Shown here in pieces: positions 32,053-45,200 of a DNA stretch of 64,000 nucleotides (the first letter of the stretch is position 1; every line of letters begins with the position of its first letter). Position numbers and translations under genes: made by a program. The notes under the pieces are model-generated. The model searched no databases. It was not told the DNA's origin and saw nothing but the letters and a program-made list of their open reading frames with translations. The DNA comes from Echinarachnius parma (taxonomy: Eukaryota > Echinodermata > Echinoidea > Clypeasteroida > Echinarachniidae), in the NCBI GenBank assembly GCA_037951105.1, contig JBAMJV010007703.1, positions 27,184 to 91,183 of the forward strand, given 5' to 3'.

Positions 32053-32671
32053 TATGTAATTATGCAATAAGACCCAAATATAGGGCCCTGTCAAGAGCGA
32101 AATGTTGCCAAATACGTTTGTCAATGAGAATTAGAGGGACAAGAGTGTTATTAATGCTCACTTGAATTGCAGAAGTTTCTGTGCTGGGTTCACCATTTAT
32201 GGACGAGGGTCAAAATTACCAAAAATTATTTGACAAGTCGCAGAAATAGGCTACACAATTGATTTTTAGAATTCCTTATTGTCTCGTTTGAATGTTTGAA
32301 TTATATTGTATAATTGTTTTTCGTTTGCCGAATAAATAATGATCATTACCCTGCATATTTTCTGACAATGTGTAATTTCAATTGGTTTCAAAGTATGTTA
32401 TGTGAAGTTCCAATCTTAAAAAGCTCAAATGTTCACACTACACAAATGCAAGCAAATCCAATAGCAACCTTTCAATTAATTTGCAATCCCAAACTGACCA
32501 GTGAAAAAAATACAATTTGCCCTCGAATTGCCAAAAAGAGCCCCCATAAATAGAGATCAATGCAAAACACATTTTCAGTGCTATTTTCATGCAGACAAGC
32601 TTGCAAAGGAGGCCCCCCCCCCCCCCCACAACAAAATAAATAAATAAATAAAATAAAAATAAATTTACCCT

Positions 32672-32849
32672 GGAATGGACCGCTTCTGTAATGTATGCAA
32701 ATAATATGCGTATGACGTAAGAGTTGGCAATCTTGGCAATCTTAACAATGGTAACTAGGTCCGGCAAGCTCCGGCAAACTTAGCTTGCCGGACCTAGTTA
32801 CTTACGTCGTACACATATTATTTACATACATTACAGAAGCGGTCTATTG
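32672..32849. mobile_element. Fully palindromic MITE, GACCGCTTCTGTAATG family
   Basis: GACCGCTTCTGTAATGTATG and CATACATTACAGAAGCGGTC are inverted. The centre has AACTAGGTCCGGCAAGC and GCTTGCCGGACCTAGTT. The second copy is at 57101-57296. Confidence 0.85.
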
Positions 32850-33030
32850 AGGGAAATCCAAACGATGGCACTTTTACTTACTCCGCAGCAGATTCAAGTG
32901 GTCTAAAAGAACATGATTTTTTCCACCGGTGATTCCCATTAGTAAGCAAAAATGCCACCATTTAGCTTCCCTTTAATAGCAACCTTTCCATTCATACCAC
33001 ACAGACTTAATTAATCAAACATATAATTTA

Positions 33031-36000
33031 CAGTGGAACCTTGTCAAAAAAGCTCTATTATGACAAAATCAAGCCTCCATCCCAACTTGTTTTCATTGCT
33101 GGCCAAGTTTGGGCAAGTAAAATTACTTACTAGCCCGCTTAATTCTAAATGAGATTTTAACCGAAGGAATTACATTATTGTAGTTGGCCAATAATTTAGT
33201 TGCCCGGTCAGGCAACCAAACTATGCCATTTATGAAATTTTACTTGTCCCCGAGCGATAGGGGAAGTGCTCGTGTCGAGCCCTGACAAAACCCTCTTAAA
33301 ACAAGGTAACTAATTCTTACTGACCAAAGGTCCTTGTTATAACAAAGTTCCATTGTAGTTTTAAAAAAGAATAAAACAAAATAACAAGATCTTAACTCGT
33401 TTTGTATCTTTCAATCAACCAGAACAACTTGCTTTATTAGAATATTTTTTTAAAAGAATCAACAGGGACATAAGGTAAAAGTGACACAATGAACTTTTGA
33501 AAAGTTTGTTTTCTTTCTTTCTACAGTCATATTTACACCATTTGAATTCAGAATATGTAAGTACTAATGATAAACAAACAAGAGAAACTTTATACTTATG
33601 GCATGATTCCAATATGACATAAACATGTTCACTAATTTAAATACATTTTACAAAAAAAAAGTTATATAATCAGAGTAAGAAAAATAATACAGGACAAAAT
33701 TATTAAGAATATTTGTTTTTCACATGTAACGACGCTAGTATCAAAGGTTCATAATTCATGTCAAGTCCATGATACAGTTTTAACAAGTTAAATATTTCAC
33801 AACTCTAATGAAAAACTGGACATAAAGCACTTTGCAACTGTTTATATAGTAAATTTTAAAATACATGTAGTTTCATTATCTTCAAATATGACACATTTTC
33901 AAAGTTAATTTTCTTCCTCACAAGCATAATACAGTTCTGTACTTAACATGAAAAAAGAGAACTTACAAAGCATGTAAAATTAATAGACGTATGAAACAAA
34001 TGTTGGCAATTCAGAAAACAAATTTAGAAAAATAATGATAAGTTACAGCTACGATCTTACCATTTGTTTGGAGACTGTAGACCACCGCGAGACATTCTTC
34101 GAAGTTTCCAAGCAATCATCTGATCTCCAGTACTTTCGCAGCATCACACATTTATATATGCAACATTATGATTTCCCTGCCTTTTTTGCATTTTCATTTA
34201 CTTTTAATACTCATATAAGATTATACATATTACACGTTTCTTCATTTCAACTAAAGGTACATATTAATTACATCTCAAAATGGGGTGTGAGAACTCTTTT
34301 GTCATAGCAAGCAAATCAGTACATACCGATACGGTTTAAATTATTACTTTTTCATCATTTTTTTATATAAACAAACATGAGCAATAACAACAAGTTTCAA
34401 CTACAAATAAATGTCATATTAAACATAACAGGGCAGCATGTAGTACATGATTTTTCATTTTCAAATGCAAAGAAAATATTATACTCATTGGCATAAAAAA
34501 ATTGATTTCATACACAACAAATAACAGTTAATATGCGGAGAATAGATCCATGGAAAACTTGTTTTTCAAACATACAAGATTGTCAAAATAAGCATAAATA
34601 GTTCAATGCAACGATGAAGGTGAATACGTTTCAGTCTATCTTCAAACATATACTAATAGCAAAGATTAAATATCGATTTTAAAAGTTTTCCCATTTTTTG
34701 CAAATAATTTGTTAAAACAACGGACATGTAATAAATCATTCAAAATATATGCACGGTTTATAATATATGAAAGGTCAATTCAATGTCACATAATTTAAAG
34801 ACAGAAAATAGTATACGTTTTTTCTTTTGCAAATATAAAACATAACTGGAATATTCATTTATCAATTTAATTTAACAACAATTCACCTTCGGTTACTCCA
34901 CATGGCCAGACCAGCTCTCTCCCCAAGTTGTGAAGCAACCTTTAAATTAAAGCTCACTGCACCTCCTTCTAAAGTAAAAGGAAAAAACTTATCACAAAAA
35001 AATAATATATATAATAAATGCAGAAAAAATATACATACTGAGCATGTCATTCACTTTTACCCTTTGTATAAGATATCTCTGTTGCAAAGTAACCGTTTTT
35101 TTTTTTTCATTTTCAAACAATAAATCATGTACATTGATGCCCGTGATATTTACCAACACCCCATGAGAAAAATAGACAAAAAAATAATGGTACAACACTT
35201 TTAAGCCTAGAGATACGAGAACAAATGGTTTGCATATATACAAAACTACTTCATTTAATACACGTCACACCGAAATAAGTATAAAGCTAATGGGAAAAAA
35301 TCATTAGCTCTCGAGTACCATATATAAAGAGCTTATGTCATACATACAACCTACAGTTAAAACACTTATAAAACACATTTCCAAATATGGTAATTACTCA
35401 AATAACTTTCATTAACTAGTCTTACTTACCCTCAAAGTGGAAAAAGTGGGGACCATTACATCGTAACATCGACCAATATTTACAATTTTTATGTTACTAG
35501 CAAGACAAAGAGAATCTAACCGTCTAAAACCTAAGACTATGGAAATGTGTTTGAGCACAGAAAAAAAAAAACTAACAGCAAGAAATATATATCGTTTTGT
35601 TGATGAATCTCAATCTAATTATATCAGCAATGCATACAATTACATAAGGGCGAAGTGACGGTGATATCGTGGTGTGTGTTCATTCATTCATTCATTCATA
35701 TAACTGCTTCACTGACCCTGTGAATATACAAGAACATGAAAGAAAATGGATTGCAAAAGAGATTAGGCCCAAAGACGTTTGTCACCTGTAAATAAAAGCT
35801 TGTTAGCACATTCATGTATTTTTTATTATGAAGTAACAAATTTTATTTTATTTAAAGAAATGGCGGAGCCACTCAAATGTAGAACATTTACAATATACAC
35901 TACATATTGTGGAATTTTGTTTTAAATATCTAATCAATTATTAACTAACTTCATCCTAGAGACCTTCACACATAAATAAATTCATACATTTCTTTCATTC

Positions 36001-36246
36001 TCCTTCTACAAAACAAAAAATTTTACTTGAAGAAATGGCGGAGCCACTCAAATGTATAACATATTTACAATATATACTACATATTGTGGAATTTTATATA
36101 AAATCAAGTATTAACTAACTTCATCCTAGAGACCTTCACACAGAAATAAATTAATGTTTCTTTAAATACTGTTCATACATTTCTTTCATTATCCTACAAC
36201 AACAAAAAATGGTTTCAATATTCATTTCCATCTGGCTGGGCTGCAG
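33031..36246 (-). other. Probable 3' UTR / downstream region of the FUBP-like gene; AT-rich, no other gene seen
   Basis: The stretch is strongly AT-rich and lacks long frames. The left edge carries a degenerate CAGTGGAACC MITE (33031-33357). On the minus strand AATAAA occurs near 33433 and could be a polyadenylation signal. A tandem duplication (AAATGGCGGAGCCACTCAAA) lies at 35856-36200. Whether it is all 3' UTR depends on the terminal exon call. Confidence 0.35.
35856..36200. repeat. About 175-bp tandem duplication
   Basis: GAAATGGCGGAGCCACTCAA, ACATATTGTGGAATTTT and CTTCATCCTAGAGACCTTCA recur in two adjacent copies (about 35858 and 36033). Confidence 0.85.
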
Positions 36247-36270
36247 CTAATCCACATACTGATAGTCGGG
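36247..36270 (-). CDS. Tentative FUBP-like terminal exon
   Basis: After an AG at 36271 (AAATTTTAAG), the frame continues PDYQYVD and stops (TAG, 36247). The phase fits the previous exon and the motif fits the Tyr-rich tail. The acceptor is weak and the intron is 6.3 kb, so this may be chance. Confidence 0.35.
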   Translation of the reverse strand, partial: PDYQYVD

Positions 36271-39200
36271 CTTAAAATTTCATTCACAAGTAAAACAATC
36301 TCATTAAGGAAAAAGAAAAGAATCACATACACGCACACACATAACACATTCAAACAATCATACATTTAAAATATAGGATATCCAGGACTACCACATTGAA
36401 ACAATCGTATATTGAAAATATTTGTAGGAAATTCATGAATATTCTGCAATGGGAACACACCACCCTACCTCCAACCACATGAAAACTAAACAATTAAGAA
36501 TCAAGATGTTATTTGGTAAATATTACGGATCCTAGGTTTTGATCAAAATTTTCCCAGAATTCTCAATTTTTTTATGACAATTCATATTTCATTGTTAAAG
36601 GGAATGTCATTAACACCACCTGATTAAAAACCACATTTTTTGTATTCCTTCTGTAATAAGAAAATGCATGTGCCTAAACCAAACACATACATGGAAGACC
36701 AATTGTTTAAAAACAAAATAATCACTTTTTAAATAAATTTATCCCATATATTGTTACAAAAGAATGTAGATTATCAAGGAAAATCAAGAAAACGATGAAT
36801 AGGGCACCTCAGCAAAAATATATACAAATACAAGTTCTTTAAATAAGTTTGGTTTAGTCAAGCTTTGTTGTAGGTCAATAGTCAAAGTCCAGTCTGTATG
36901 ACAATAGGTCACTCTCAAATACGGTCAAAAGATGCATTCAATTGCGAGTATGAGTTCCAGATTCTTTGTGTTTTTTCCATGGGGGTTGTTGTTCACTTTG
37001 TTATGGTAGCAAGTGTTTTATGGTGTAGTTGAAAGATTTTGAATAATGCAAGTGTGGAATAAGGTGAAATAATAGTGTGACATCTGGATAGAAAATGAAT
37101 AGGTAGTGCGTTATTTATTTTTAACTCAAGTTTCTCTTTTATTTCAGTCTGTCAATGTCAGTAGGATAAATTTTCATAAGACAATCATAAATGATTTGAT
37201 ATCATACTCCGGGCTCGACACTAACATTGCCCCCGGGGCCAGTAAAATTTTACTTCGGGCAGGGAAAATGTATCCAAGTTATATTTGGGTGGCTCAAATG
37301 GGCAAGCTTTTAAAATTGACCGACAGAATGAGAAAATATGATATGTACCATGCCCAGCCTCACCCATAATGGCAGTTTTTATTGTCAGTGTTAAGGGAGT
37401 AAAAATTTGAATGGTTGACAGTTAAGTTTACAAATGAAATGTGTGATACTTAGATCCAGTAAATTGTTCCTTCTGTCCACAAAATGATTAATTGCTGGTA
37501 ACTTTATTTTACTGGCCCACTAGCCAAAAATGTTAGTCTGGAGCCCTGATAAAATGCAAGGGGAGTCCAACCCTCCAAATCAGCCGACCAAAATTCTGAG
37601 ATAAAAAGAACTTTCCGTTGATCTTGTCTAAAGGGATCTAGTAACTATGGGGACATATGCAAACAGATGTAGGATTGATAAATGTGTATTTACGTGATCT
37701 GAAATGTCCACCGAGTAATGTGTGAAAATTCCATGGTTAATGAATTTCATATCATGAAATATTAATGAGCGAAAATGCAAGGTGCCATTTGCAAACTCTT
37801 TGCAATAACTTTGTACACATTTGAAACAATCCCAGGGAGACTTTCAAATTCAAACGACAAAGACATTTTGAAAAAATAACTTGTTCCATAATGGTAATAT
37901 GAATACGAGGTATGTACAAAGAGCTAATGAAGTGTTACAAGTTTTAAGTAAGTTGTGTTGATTTTATCGTTACTAGATCCCTTTAACAATAAACCTGATG
38001 TCCATAGTCAGGATACAAATGCAGATTTTATCACAAATTCCAGCAGAAAAGAGAGGCCTGCTTCAAAGGAGGGTTGGAATACCCTCCAGTAAAGCATCAA
38101 CATGGAAAAAGTCATAACTTTCAAAATGATTTCATGTATACTGACAGAACGCAAGGAAATATTCATAATTTTTAGCATTTCACATAAAGAAATGGTAAAA
38201 GTATCTTGCAAAATTGTAATTCCAATAAATTACACAAATTCAGCAGGACAACAGAACTTTAAATGAAGAATTTGGATACCAATGCACTAAAAAAAAAAAG
38301 GGCAAAATTCAACATTTTGAAAAATGTATTGGGGAATTTCATTGGGAGCAAGTCATTAAAATATAACATAAATCTAAGTAGCATCACGATTGGTTTTAAA
38401 TCAAATTAAGGGTTCACATTTAATCCAGATCTGAATTCTTAAGTTGGGGTCTTGGGGACTGTTTGAACATGGTCACTTAAATCTGGCTCCCTGGTTCAAA
38501 TAAAGAGATTTGAATCAATTACATAATTAGAGAACTAACCGAAAACATAATACAAAAATATATTAGAGAGAGGAAGAGATAGAGATGCAAGTGTTGTAAT
38601 ATTTCATGATTGCACCCAGATAATTTAAAACAGTTTTGTATTTCATGGGCAAATTAATGTACTAATATAGAACTAGTACAAAATATGCACTTCATAGTTT
38701 TTAAACGATTGCTTAAATTCAAGGACAAAGGCATCCGCATGCACATATCGTTTCGCTAAAATGTAAGATCGAGAATTAGTCGTCTAGTTCCAAGATTTTG
38801 GGACAATTCATGGCTCAAGTGGATTTTTTATTAATCATTATTCTATACTAAATAAATTGCATATTTAATTGACAATGAAGCACACACAAAAAAAGCTCAA
38901 ATATGACTCCTGTCTCAAATCATATTCATGTATCAATATTCAATATCATCTAATATATCTAAGATATGCAACATGTATTTTAGTTTGTTATAAAAGAGTG
39001 GTATATATTGTAAGGGAAATAATACTGATATTAAATAGCATTTTAATTGTAAAAAATCAGTAAAGAATGGAATTTCATGTCATACAGAAAATCATAATTG
39101 TCATTGCAATATGATCATGATTCTTTACGTCAGTTCATAAAACATTATGGACAACGGAATAATGGCAGATTTCATACCAAAAAAAATAAGAACTGGTAAA

Positions 39201-42200
39201 TCTGACAAGAAAATTGTTCAGCATTCAATGATCTGTATTCTTAGCATATTATTTGGGCAATTTCATTTAATATATCGATTGGAACATTCAATAAGTCAAT
39301 TGAACATGATATAATTTTGAATATTTCTTCAGGATACATATACCCACCGACTGAGACGGGACAATAACATTGTTCTGCATTCAGAGATCTCTGCGAATTT
39401 GGGAAATTTAAATCAGTATATCGATAGGAACATTCAATAAGTCAATTGAACATGTCATATTTGTTTTATTTGTTCAGGATACATATACCCACCGACCGAG
39501 ACGGGACGACCGAACTCCGGACAAGATTTGAAGGGAAAGGCCTGTATGGAAAACTCCACAATTTATAAAAGAAAGCCACATTTTCTTTTTCAAAAATACT
39601 TCAAAATCAAATTAAATCTCATAAAATGGACGGAGGTATCAAAATAGCATCATTCATGAAATAACAATTTCACATATATGCAAGACAAAGATAATCATCA
39701 AGGGAGCATTATCAAAATAGCATAATGAAATAAAGTAATCATGTTCAATTTAAAATGTAATAAATATGTTGCATATATAGTGAATGTTTATTGAAGCATG
39801 TTATATGAATGGACACTTGTTTAGAATCAGTTTCAGAAGATGCAATGGTATTTAGTGTTAGTATCCCACGAATAAGTGTAAAAAGTTTCATTTTTTATAA
39901 TAAATTATACTTTGTAACGTATTCATAAATTTGATAAAGTAGAGAGTAGTTGTGTAATTGTGACTTTATGACATTTCTAATCGCACAAAAATGTTCTGAA
40001 AATTGTAATATGACATTTTTCTAACATGAAAATATATTAATGAGAGTACATCTTCAAAATATGTAATACTGAAATATTATAGATAGGAATTATCAATTAT
40101 GCGGTCAGTAGGAAATTCCCACAAGAAAGGGGACTTAAAGAGGTTATTATCCAAGAGAAAGATGTCACAAAGGACAGACATAAAAGTACTATAAAGAAAA
40201 TTGCATAAATACTAGTGCCGTGTTATTCTGTTTATTTCACTAAACGTTCAAATGTAAACAAATATTAAAAACATTTTAACGTTATAATTTAGTAGACTTT
40301 ATGACTCGGCACTAATAAATACAAAGCTCACTTCTGTGCTACGAATGTTACATACAGAGTCATGTTTTGTTTTTGTTTTCTTCCAAATATACTTAAAAAT
40401 CAAATTAAATCTCTGAAATGGAGCATCATTAAAAACAAAAAATTTAAATATCAATTGTAGAGCACCCTTGAATATTCAGGTTGGTGAGATTTGAACAATG
40501 TGCATGCTAGCAAGTTTTACATTAGGTAACAATTCAAATAAATTATTTACCTAATTCCTTATATCAACAAATGACAACAGTGCAAATTTAGTTTTCAACA
40601 ATTTATCAATTATATGGCTAACTAATTTTCATTTGAATGTCTACAATAAATAAAAGCATACATGTAGCTCATTTACTCATATAGATAACAAGTCATTTTA
40701 TCAAAATTTGAATGTTGGGTCATGGAATTAATCTGACATGCATAAATCATCTTGCACTATAGCCATATAATCAGAAGTGGTCAAAAGTTAAAATTCTCAT
40801 GCATTTATTGGCTTTTCAATATTTCATTAGGTCAAGCCATATTAACTGTAACGTGAACTTTGAGTGTAACAATAAATTATTTTTTAGAACAGATTAAATT
40901 CTCTATTAAAATAAATATGAGCAATACATCAGAAATAGAGTTTGTTCTAACATTCATTTATTATGAAAATAAAAAATATATTTGTTTAAATTTTAACTTT
41001 GACTTACATTTTTAAAATAAGACTTGATATTGATTTAATCAGGCAGTTAATGTTCAAATCTTACCTTTGCAGAATCATCCTTTAAACGTGAAAGGGGAAT
41101 CCTTCAACAATTTTGCAACCACTATGCAAATAGAGCAATACATTTCAGAGCTTAATTGAAGTCACTAATACATAAATGCATCAAAGCTGTAAATATTATT
41201 TAGTGTTTCATTGCATTACAAACTGCAATGATATGCAAGTCATCTGGTAAATTTCCTTGTATAAAATAGGCATCATAAATAAATCAATAAATAGTCAAAG
41301 GATGACAAGTCAATGGCAATATAATTGCAGTCAATGGTATAAAGAAGGAAATCAATCAAGTATGTCATTCTGATAAATTAAAGCACATCATGGAAGATCT
41401 CCGAGGTGAAATCCCATGAAAAAGCAAGCATATCAATTGAAATGTTCCGATAAATAAAATGATCAGACATCAACATATGAAAAATATAAACAAGTATGGA
41501 CATCCCTCCTCCTTTCCCCCAAAAAATATTTTTCTTCAGCATCTAAATTGTTTTCGATGAAAACCAAAACTTGAATCTAGAGGACAGCCTATCCGCATAC
41601 TCAGTTTAGATCACAGAACAAAAATGCATCTTTTATAATCATTCACACATGACATGCTACAATATCTTTCCTCAGAACACGCCAAGTAATCAACATTATC
41701 TCTCTCTCTCCCCTTTTCATATAGCATGGAACCTGTTCCTCAATGCAAACCCAATTTTGTTACTCCAACCCCAATCCTACACACATCAAAACATTACAAT
41801 ATTTCTTTTTTACTTGTATATCAAGCATTACCATTAATCAATTTTTGTTTGCATAGTGAGGAATCAGATCTCATAGAATTAACTTGTTAAATAAATATAT
41901 ATGCAATCAAGTAATAATCCTTGTCAACTCGTGTACTGCTAGCTCAGACACTTCAGATTAAGGTTTGATTTTCAAAATTTGAATGTCACCAAATACAACT
42001 TCCCCTTCAAATTCTGAACAATTTGACTTTGGTATATAGAGTACCGAAGTGTGACGTCAGAGCTATTCATTGCCATGGGTGATGGTTCTAAACAATGTCA
42101 GGCAAGCAATGAATTGGTTGATCTAGCGGTTGCTAAGAAGGCATTCGTCCAGCTCCAACCCACTGCCACAGGCCAGTATGAAAGGAAAAGTTGTTTAGAA

Positions 42201-45200
42201 CCATTACTATGCCATAACAAAAGCATGTGACGTCACTACTTCGGTACTCTATAGCATGCATTGCATTCTCTGAAGACTCTAGCCAGAGTATTTACATGAT
42301 AAGTATTGGGCCCCGATGCAGAAAGGACTCGCAATCGATTGTAAAGTTGCAATTGCAAGTTAGAAAATGTTTGCATTTGAACAAATCAGATATGCGCATT
42401 TAGTCACGTGATCGGACTGACAATTAATCACAATTGCTGACAAGGATCAGACTTATTGTGTTAACATGACAAGATTTCTTTTGTTTATATTTTAAGATTG
42501 TATTTTAAAAATCTTTAGTCATTCCACACATGCATTTTTATGTCCGACTTACCTGTGGGGGTGTCTGGCCCTGGCCCTGCTGGTTCATGTACATAGCCTG
42601 CTGGTGCTGGAAGTAGTCCATCCACTGCTTAGAGTAGTCCTGGACGCCTTGCTGACCGGCTGCAGCTGCCTGACCACCGGCTGTAGGGTGGGGAAGAGGG
42701 GGTCACAGTCATTGCATGTAATCCCACACACGTCTTTTTATGTCATTATTATCCAATGTCAGAATTGTGTGTAGCTTAGTCCCACACACGTCTTTTCATG
42801 TCAATATCATATAGTCCCATAAATGTCTATCCTCAACAATACATATGCATGTAGTCCTGTAAATGTCTCTAAATTTCAATACTGGATGTAGTCCCACACA
42901 TGTCTATCCGTGTCAATACTGGATAAAGAGAGTCCCATACATGTCTATCCACTTCAATATTGGATGTAGTCCCATACATGTCTATCCATGTCAATACTGG
43001 ATATAGAGAGTCCCATACATGTCTATCCACTTCAATATTGGATGTAGTCCCATACATGTATATCCATGTCAATACTGGATATAGAAAGTCCCATACATGT
43101 CTATCCATGTCAATACTGGATATAGAGAGTCCAATACATGTCTATCCACTTCAATATTGGATTTAGTCCCATACATGTCTATCCGTGTCAATACTGGATA
43201 TAGAGAGTCCCATACATGTCTATCCACTTCAATATTGGATGTAGTCCCATACATGTCTATCCATGTCAATACTGGATATAGAGAGTCCAATACATGTCTA
43301 TCCACTTCAATATTGGATGTAGTCCCACACATGTCTATCCATGTAAATACTGGATATACAGAGTCCCATACATGTCTATCCGTGTCAATACTGGATATAG
43401 AGAGTCCAATACATGTCTATCCACTTCAATATTGGATGTAGTACCATACATGTCTATCCGTGTCAATACAAGATATATTCCCATAAATGTCTAGATCGAG
43501 CTAGTCCCATATGTGTCTACATCACTACTGCATGTATGTCTATCCGTGTCAATACAGGATATATTCCCATAAATGTCTAGATCGAGCTAGTCCCATATGT
43601 GTCTACATCAATACTGCATGTGGTCCCATACACGCACATCCATAATTATTGCACATGGTCCCACATGATCCATGTAAATATGTTTATCAATTACATGTAA
43701 CAATAATAATACAATGACGATAGTGATAACAATAATAAAAATAACAATAATAATAGCCACTTGTCATGACTTTTCATGTTTGATCTCTTTATGAAAATGA
43801 TGTTGAATGCTTGGTTCGAGTATTCAACCTCATTCACATGGATCATAATTACATATAGAAGTCTTTCAAAATGTCTACCTTTCAGCAAACAACATTAGAA
43901 ACTTAACAAGGTTGGACAATTGAGATTGTACAATTAATTTTAAAACTAAATCCAGTAAATGCTGAATATATCAAATTTAATACATTTTAATTTCAGACAC
44001 TCTGTCGTTAATCACTATTCCTAGAAACAGAATTCATCTCAAGAATCAAATTCAACAAGTTTTATTGTCATATTCGGCCAACCAAATGTATCTTGAGACC
44101 TAATAAGAAAAAAAACAGACGGAGCAATAAAATCAAAGATCCTTCAGTCACTGGTAACAGCAACTCTGAGGTAATGGTCGGGCAACCTTTAGGAAGAAGA
44201 CAAAGCACACAAGAATCAATCCATAAATTTGCAAAGCATGACAAGATCAAGATGTGAATGATTTTTTTTAAAGCATTGGTTTTCTTCTACTTTCTTTGCA
44301 ATTCAAACAACAGAAATCATTTCATAGAATAAGGCAAAGGGGGGTTGAAGATATATAAAAGAACACTTGTATCTTAGTTAATGGTATGAGTTGTATTATA
44401 GCACACGTGAAAATGAACTTGTTGGAGTTCTGGGAGTTGTACTATCATCTGTGGGAATTTGAATATGAATGTTGTGTACAATATTCTTCCAGGAAATTTT
44501 CATCCCATAATCCTGAATCTCTGCTAGCTTAGATGCCAACTAGTCCTCTGTTGGATGGTAAGACATAGTTCACTTAGAGTCATTCCAACTTCAAATTTTC
44601 GGAAGTGAGCACAGGGCAGCACCATGTCTCCAGAACCAGGGGGTGTTTCACAAAGATTCAAAGTTGAACTCAACTCCAAGTTGGACCTAAATATAATGGA
44701 AACCATTTGTTCTTATTTGATATTATCTAGGAGCCTTGATGTTATTGATATAAATTTTTGTTGGAAGTTTTAAATATTTGTTTTATTCCAAGGCTACAAA
44801 TAACGTTCCATAATTGTTAGGTTAAGTTCAACTTGGGATCTTTGTGCAACACCCCCACTGATAGAATTGCGCGTGAGCACCACACTAGCCCAACTCTTCA
44901 GCCAATGCTTGAAACGAGAACATGCCTGCTTGCCTGGGACCACTCAAAATCAGGTCGGGCCACCAAAACTTCATCAATGCTAAGTTTTACTGGGCCACAA
45001 GTAAAATAGGTTAATTTCTAGCATTGCTTCAGTGTATGTACGATACAGAGCGCGAAGAGTGCGTATATGGCATGGCCTCCCCATTCTCTCTGTCAAAGGC
45101 GCCCCTCTGGCTTGATGATAGTCTCTTTCAGGGTTGGACCAATGTCATTCCGCATTACATCTCTGAGCACTATCAGGGAAAATTTGTTAATCAAGATGAA

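Larger units (their letters stand above)
36271..42552. other. 6.3-kb intron or flank of the FUBP-like gene; repeats only
   Basis: AT-rich DNA with MITEs at 37209-37548, 37629-37985 and 42040-42249, a tandem duplication at 39228-39490 and a truncated GGGCCCCGATGCAG element at 42307. The rest shows no exon, RNA gene or regulatory site I can support. Confidence 0.6.

Noticed and set aside
42869-43494. Long overlapping frames on both strands in the 43-kb repeat
   Set aside because: They arise because the repeat unit (39/78 bp) is a multiple of three and lacks stops; translations are pure repeats on both strands.
900-43620. CRISPR array (regular repeats at 900-1710 and 42690-43620)
   Set aside because: Eukaryotic intronic arrays without unique spacers or cas genes; units are degenerate tandem repeats.
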